From contig SMYC01000321.1 in assembly GCA_004356105.1 (NCBI GenBank), positions 1 through 53,650 on the forward strand: a stretch of DNA of 53,650 nucleotides. Direction: 5' to 3'. The notes beneath the pieces are model-generated. The model did not search any database, had not been told where the DNA came from, and saw only the letters and a program-made list of their open reading frames with translations. The first letter of the stretch is position 1. Each line of letters starts with the position of its first letter. Of the stretch, positions 49,732 to 53,650 are shown one piece after another. Source of the DNA: Acidobacteriota bacterium (GTDB taxonomy: Bacteria; Acidobacteriota; Vicinamibacteria; Marinacidobacterales; SMYC01). The translations under genes and the position numbers were made by a program.

Positions 49732-51045
49732 TTGAAAAAAGAGCACGGAGTTCTCGTGACGCTCGGCCTCATCGAGCTCGTCCTGACCATTTTGGCGTCG
49801 CGGGTCGTGGACCGCGAGACCAACTATCCCATTTACTTGACCCTCTACTTCGCGATGGGCCTTCCTTGGCTCCTCGCGAGCTACTACGTCGTGCGACAGG
49901 CGTCGGATAGTAGCGCAAATCGCGGCTTCGTTCTCGTTTTCGTCCTCGCGATCGCGATGCGCCTGCCCTTCCTCGCCACGGAGCCCATCCTGTCCGACGA
50001 CATCTTCCGCTACGTCTGGGACGGCCGTGTGCAGCATGCCGGCATCAATCCTTACCTTTACGCCCCGGACGCTGAAGAGCTCGTATTTCTAAGAAACGAC
50101 CTCTATCCCGGCATCAATAACAAAGATATTCCAACGATTTATCCGCCTGCCATGGAATGGGTTTTCTATGTCGCCATCGCCATCTCGGAGAGCCTCTTGT
50201 TCATGAAGGCGTTGTTCGTGCTGTGCGATTTAGCGCTCATCGTCGTGTTGCGCGGGATTTTGCGTGCGCTTGGTCTCAACCCCGTCCGCGCCGTTATCTA
50301 TGCGTGGAGCCCGCTCGTGATCGTCGAAGTTGCCGGCAGTGGGCACAACGACGCCCTCGCTGTATTGGGGCTCTTCGCCGCGCAGTGGGCGCTGCTACGC
50401 CATCGCGACGCGCTCTCGATGGCGTTTCTCACTCTTTCCGGCCTCGCAAAGGTCGTCGGCTACGCTTTAGCACCTCTTTTTCTCCGAGCCGTACGCCCGC
50501 GCGCGCTCGTCGCGATGGGGCTCGTCACCGTCGCTCTTGCCCTCCCCTACGCAAGCGCGGGCAGCTTGGCCTTTCGCGGCCTCACCCAATACGGGCTCCG
50601 TTGGCGTTCTAATGACAGCCTGTTCCATATCCTCTTCGCCCTCACGGGGTCGCTCGACACGGCGAAGATGATCGTGGCCGCGACGCTCGTGACGATGGTT
50701 CTCGTGCTCGTCTTCTTGAACGCGAGACCGCTTCGAAGCTCCTACCTGACTGTGGGCGCGATCCTTCTTCTCACGACCACGGTGCACCCTTGGTATCTGT
50801 TGTGGGTAGCACCCTTCCTCGCCATCTACACGAGCCCCGCATGGCTCTATCTCTGCTTGAGTATTGGCTTGAGCTATCACTCGGCCTATCTCGCGATGCC
50901 CGGCGAGGCGTGGGAGGACGTGGTCTGGGTGAAGGTCCTCGAATATACGCCGTTTTTCGTCCTCGCTATCTCGAGCGCGATACGCGAGCTGGGCGCCGGC
51001 ACCCGCGCGCGCCGCGCGTTCCTTGGGCTACACTCTCCGCCATGA
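49732..51045 (+). CDS. GT-C-like polyprenyl-phosphate-sugar transferase (DUF2029-like)
   Basis: 437 residues with about ten transmembrane helices. The first luminal loop has SDDIFRYVWDGRVQHAGINP with the paired Asp that marks GT-C active sites; WSPLVIVEVAGSGHNDA follows in a later loop. The start is TTG at 49732, with GGAGAG 12 nt upstream. Its stop overlaps larB (ATGA). It is divergent from the GT2 gene, and together they suggest envelope glycan synthesis. It is related to the protein at 22872-24008. Confidence 0.8.
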   Translation: MKKEHGVLVTLGLIELVLTILASRVVDRETNYPIYLTLYFAMGLPWLLASYYVVRQASDSSANRGFVLVFVLAIAMRLPFLATEPILSDDIFRYVWDGRVQHAGINPYLYAPDAEELVFLRNDLYPGINNKDIPTIYPPAMEWVFYVAIAISESLLFMKALFVLCDLALIVVLRGILRALGLNPVRAVIYAWSPLVIVEVAGSGHNDALAVLGLFAAQWALLRHRDALSMAFLTLSGLAKVVGYALAPLFLRAVRPRALVAMGLVTVALALPYASAGSLAFRGLTQYGLRWRSNDSLFHILFALTGSLDTAKMIVAATLVTMVLVLVFLNARPLRSSYLTVGAILLLTTTVHPWYLLWVAPFLAIYTSPAWLYLCLSIGLSYHSAYLAMPGEAWEDVVWVKVLEYTPFFVLAISSAIRELGAGTRARRAFLGLHSPP

Positions 51046-51794
51046 CCCCCGAGCGCGTGCGCGAGATCCTCGCCGCCGTCGCGCGCGGTGAACGCACGAC
51101 GGAAGAGGCCGTCTCCGATCTCAAGCTCCTCGCCTTCGAGGAGCTCGGCTTCGCCAAAGTCGACCACCACCGAGCACTGCGGCGCGGCTTCCCCGAGGTC
51201 GTCTTCGGACCTGGGAAGAGCTCCGAGCAAATTGCGGAAATCGCGAAGACGTTGTCTAGCGCGGGCCAAACGGTGCTCGTGACCAAGACGAGCGAAGACG
51301 CGTTCAAAGCCGTCTCCGCGGTGGCCGAAGACGCCAAGTGGCACGCGAGCGCAAAGGCCATCTCTATAGGTGCCCCTCCGAAAACGAGACTGGGAAAAAC
51401 TTCGGTGCTCTGCGCGGGTACGTCGGATATCAACATCGCGGATGAAGCAGCTCTCACGGCCGAGCTCATGGGTTGCGAGGTCGAGCGTATCTTCGATGTC
51501 GGCGTCGCGGGCCTCCATCGCCTGCTAGCGCACCGCGACGCTTTGACGGAATCCAAAGTTCTCATCGTCGTCGCGGGCATGGACGGCGCTCTCCCGAGCG
51601 TCGTATCCGGTTTGACCGACGCTCCCGTCATCGCGGTCCCGACCAGCGTTGGCTATGGGGCCGCTTTTGCGGGACTCGCAGCGCTCCTGACGATGCTGAA
51701 CGGGTGCTCGCCCGGTGTCGCCGTCGTAAACATCGATAACGGCTTTGGCGCCGGTTACATGGCAGGGACGATCTGCGGCGCGATCCGCGAGTAA
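51042..51794 (+). CDS. larB: Nickel pincer cofactor biosynthesis protein LarB
   Basis: 250 residues from the ATG at 51042, overlapping the stop of the membrane protein gene. An N-terminal helical part (KVDHHRALRRGFPEVVFG) precedes a PurE-like domain with VLCAGTSDINIADEA, VVAGMDGALPSVVSGL and VPTSVGYGA. LarB carboxylates and hydrolyses nicotinate adenine dinucleotide in the first step of pincer cofactor synthesis for lactate racemase-type enzymes. larC, larE and larA are not in the window. Confidence 0.93.
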   Translation: MTPERVREILAAVARGERTTEEAVSDLKLLAFEELGFAKVDHHRALRRGFPEVVFGPGKSSEQIAEIAKTLSSAGQTVLVTKTSEDAFKAVSAVAEDAKWHASAKAISIGAPPKTRLGKTSVLCAGTSDINIADEAALTAELMGCEVERIFDVGVAGLHRLLAHRDALTESKVLIVVAGMDGALPSVVSGLTDAPVIAVPTSVGYGAAFAGLAALLTMLNGCSPGVAVVNIDNGFGAGYMAGTICGAIRE

Positions 51795-51821
51795 GCGTCA
51801 CGGCTCGCCAAAAAAAGAAGA

Positions 51822-52030
51822 ATAGCCACAGAGGCACAGAGACACCGAGAATCAAGAATACTGTGCGTTTTTCGGCTCCTTTCGCCGTATCATCGTTCGT
51901 GACGCGATCTCCTATTGATTCGTGCGTTGTGGACTTTCTTGCCCCTAGCACAGACAAAGGCAGAAACCAGGGTTCGACCGGCCTCCTCGCTTTTCTCTGT
52001 GACTCTGTGTCTCTGTGGCCATTTTTTTTT
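51822..52030. repeat. Inverted 8-nt-periodic repeat element (CACAGAG family, copy 2)
   Basis: Left units GCCACAGA, GGCACAGA, GACACCGA (from 51825) and right units TCTCTGTG, ACTCTGTG, TCTCTGTG, GCCA, then a T-run, are inverted and in 8-nt register. An A-run before the left end mirrors the T-run after the right end. The gene-less centre of about 130 nt differs from copy 1. The remaining bases to mutS2 (52031-52193) show no gene. Confidence 0.75.
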
Positions 52031-52193
52031 ACGGCCAGCAGCTAACGGACATACTGAGTTGGCAGCCGTGAGCTTCGCATGGTAGTGTGGTGGGATCGGG
52101 CCGAATCGGAAACGCGTAAGTGGTGTGTCTCTGTAAGTTACTTATTCTTATGAGCTCCACTCTCTTGCGCCAGCTCACTATGGCTCTCGGGGC

Positions 52194-53650
52194 ATGAATA
52201 TCCGCGCATACGAAGTTCTAGAGTTCGGCCGCATTCGCGAGAGGCTCGCAAGTCTGGCCGAAACAGATCCGGGCAAGGCTCGTGCTCTAGCGCTCGAGGT
52301 CTCCGACGACAAAGAGCGCGTCTCGCGCCAGCTCGGCGAGACCACCGAAGCGCGCCGCCTCGACGATGAAGGCGAAGCGGTGGCGCTCAGCGACCTACCC
52401 GATGTCGCTCCTTTTCTCGACGCCCTCGGCATCGAAGGACGAACGCTCTCGGTGGCGGATTTTATTGCGCTTTTTGTCTTTGCAGGCATGGCCAAGAAAG
52501 CCCGAGGGCGCCTCAGCGCCAGAGAAGACGATCTCCCGAAGCTCCGGGCGCTGACGCAAAAACTTCCCAATTTGCGGGAGCTCGAAACAGAGCTCAGCCG
52601 CGTCCTCGACACCGAGAAAAACGATTTGCGCGACGATGCGAGCGCCGAGCTCGCGAAGCTTCGCGCCTCGCTCGGCCGCTTGCGACAAAAGCTCCAAAAA
52701 ACGCTCGACCGCACCGTCGCTTCGCGAGACAACGCCAAGCTTCTCCAGGAAACGATCGTAACCACGCGCAACGGGCGTTCCGTTCTGCCAGTCAAAGCGG
52801 AGTGCAAGTCGCAATTTCGGGGAATCGTCCACGGTGCCTCGGCAAGTGGCGCCACGCTTTTTATCGAGCCCATAGCGACGGTGGAGCTCAACAACGAGAT
52901 TGCGTCCGTCTTGGATCGAGAGCGGCAGGAAGTGCGCCGGATCCTCGCGGCGTTGACCGGGCGTCTCCGGCCGAGCCTTCCTGCGCTCACGGAGGCTTTC
53001 GAGATCATGACGGAGCTCGACCTAGCCCAAGCCAAAGGCCGGCTCTCCGCCTCCTATCGCGCCACGGAGCCTCGGCTAGGGGAAGGCCTCGCCCTTGTCG
53101 ACGCCCGTCACCCTCTCGTGGACGAGGCTGTCCCGGTAAGCTTCCACGTGTCCGGCAAGCGCCGCGGCCTCGTCTTTACCGGCCCCAACACGGGCGGCAA
53201 GACGGTCGCGCTCAAGACGGCCGGACTTCTCAGCCTGATGGTCCAGGCAGGGCTCCATGTTCCCGCGAGCTCTCAAAGCTCTTTTCCCGTCTTTCGATCT
53301 TTGTTCGCGGATATCGGCGACGATCAATCCATTGCATCCAATCTGTCCACATTCTCGGCTCACTTGGCGAAAATGGTCACTATGGAGAACGAGCTCGAGC
53401 TGCCTTCTCTCCTCATCCTCGACGAAGTGGGGACGGGCACCGACCCATCGGAAGGAGGCGCTCTCGGGACCGCGCTCGTGGAGCACTTCATCGCGCGCGG
53501 CGCACTCGTGATCGCGTCCACCCATCACGGCCTCCTGAAAGCCTATGCGAGCACGACCGAAGGTATCGACGCGGCATCGTTTCAGTTCGACCCAGAGACC
53601 TATGCGCCGACCTTCACGATCGTAGAGGGCGCCTGTGGCAGAAGCCTTGC
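52194..53650 (+). CDS. mutS2: Endonuclease MutS2 (partial, runs off the right edge)
   Basis: At least 485 residues, open at the window end. The ATG at 52194 gives MNIRAYEVLEFGRIRERLAS, the usual MutS2 start. The clamp and lever region is followed by the ATPase domain with Walker A TGPNTGGKT (about 329-337) and Walker B LLILDEVGTGTDPSEGG (about 405-421). The Smr nuclease domain expected at the C-terminus is outside the window. MutS2 acts on recombination intermediates and, in some bacteria, on collided ribosomes. Nearer upstream ATGs are out of frame. Confidence 0.95.
   Translation, partial: MNIRAYEVLEFGRIRERLASLAETDPGKARALALEVSDDKERVSRQLGETTEARRLDDEGEAVALSDLPDVAPFLDALGIEGRTLSVADFIALFVFAGMAKKARGRLSAREDDLPKLRALTQKLPNLRELETELSRVLDTEKNDLRDDASAELAKLRASLGRLRQKLQKTLDRTVASRDNAKLLQETIVTTRNGRSVLPVKAECKSQFRGIVHGASASGATLFIEPIATVELNNEIASVLDRERQEVRRILAALTGRLRPSLPALTEAFEIMTELDLAQAKGRLSASYRATEPRLGEGLALVDARHPLVDEAVPVSFHVSGKRRGLVFTGPNTGGKTVALKTAGLLSLMVQAGLHVPASSQSSFPVFRSLFADIGDDQSIASNLSTFSAHLAKMVTMENELELPSLLILDEVGTGTDPSEGGALGTALVEHFIARGALVIASTHHGLLKAYASTTEGIDAASFQFDPETYAPTFTIVEGACGRSL

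Overview
The window looks like a chromosomal segment of an Acidobacteriota bacterium. It is GC-rich and Gram-negative in character: lipoproteins, type IV pilin, complex I. The best lineage marker is the gene at 31961-32884, a secreted VWA protein of the 'VWFA-related Acidobacterial domain' type. An extended MglA-like GTPase, a sigma-54 activator pair and a small microcompartment locus fit the same group. I could run no search, so the phylum is an inference from family knowledge.

Layout. 1-10.7 kb: tRNA-Ala, a PilZ protein, a four-helix-bundle ORF inside an inverted 7-nt repeat array, a MoxR-like AAA ATPase with its VWA partner, a BON protein, a single-domain response regulator, and a minus-strand run of MglA-like GTPase, NtrC-type activator, histidine kinase and lipoprotein. 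10.9-24 kb: mrfA-mrfB repair pair, moaE-moaD-argR, thiD, a PAS/GAF/GGDEF cyclase, an OB/Ig-like secreted protein, mtnA-tsaD, and a polytopic membrane protein. 24-29.6 kb: a minus-strand energy block, nuoL-nuoM followed by the F0 genes atpZ-atpI-atpB-atpE, with no F1 genes. 29.7-37.5 kb: DksA-like protein with an unusual SDR, PilZ, MoaB/Mog, VWA protein, prepilin, a candidate sigma-54-driven small RNA, dGTPase, another PilZ protein and an XRE regulator. 37.5-42.3 kb: a GldA/permease/GldG/DUF4340 ABC module. 42.5-44.5 kb: dinB-proC. 44.7-49.7 kb: orphan antitoxin and a compact microcompartment operon (class II aldolase, one BMC-H, three BMC-P, a tiny Cys-containing protein), preceded by YHS, TPR and GT2 genes. 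49.7-53.65 kb: a GT-C type membrane protein, larB, and mutS2 running off the edge.

Three threads stand out. (1) Four candidate sigma-54 promoters with exact GG-N10-GC spacing lie before a response regulator, a prepilin, a PilZ gene and a gene-less stretch that ends in a strong intrinsic terminator. The last predicts a small RNA of about 115 nt. The NtrC/HisKA pair beside the MglA-like GTPase is the obvious local candidate activator. (2) Intergenic DNA repeatedly carries inverted arrays with strict 7-nt or 8-nt periodicity. One 7-nt array encloses the four-helix-bundle gene, two gene-less ones share a central core, and one supplies the C-terminus of a glycosyltransferase. (3) The microcompartment operon is tightly coupled by 4-nt overlaps, lacks aldehyde dehydrogenase and phosphotransacylase, and ends in an unrecognised 73-residue protein whose N-terminus resembles an encapsulation helix.
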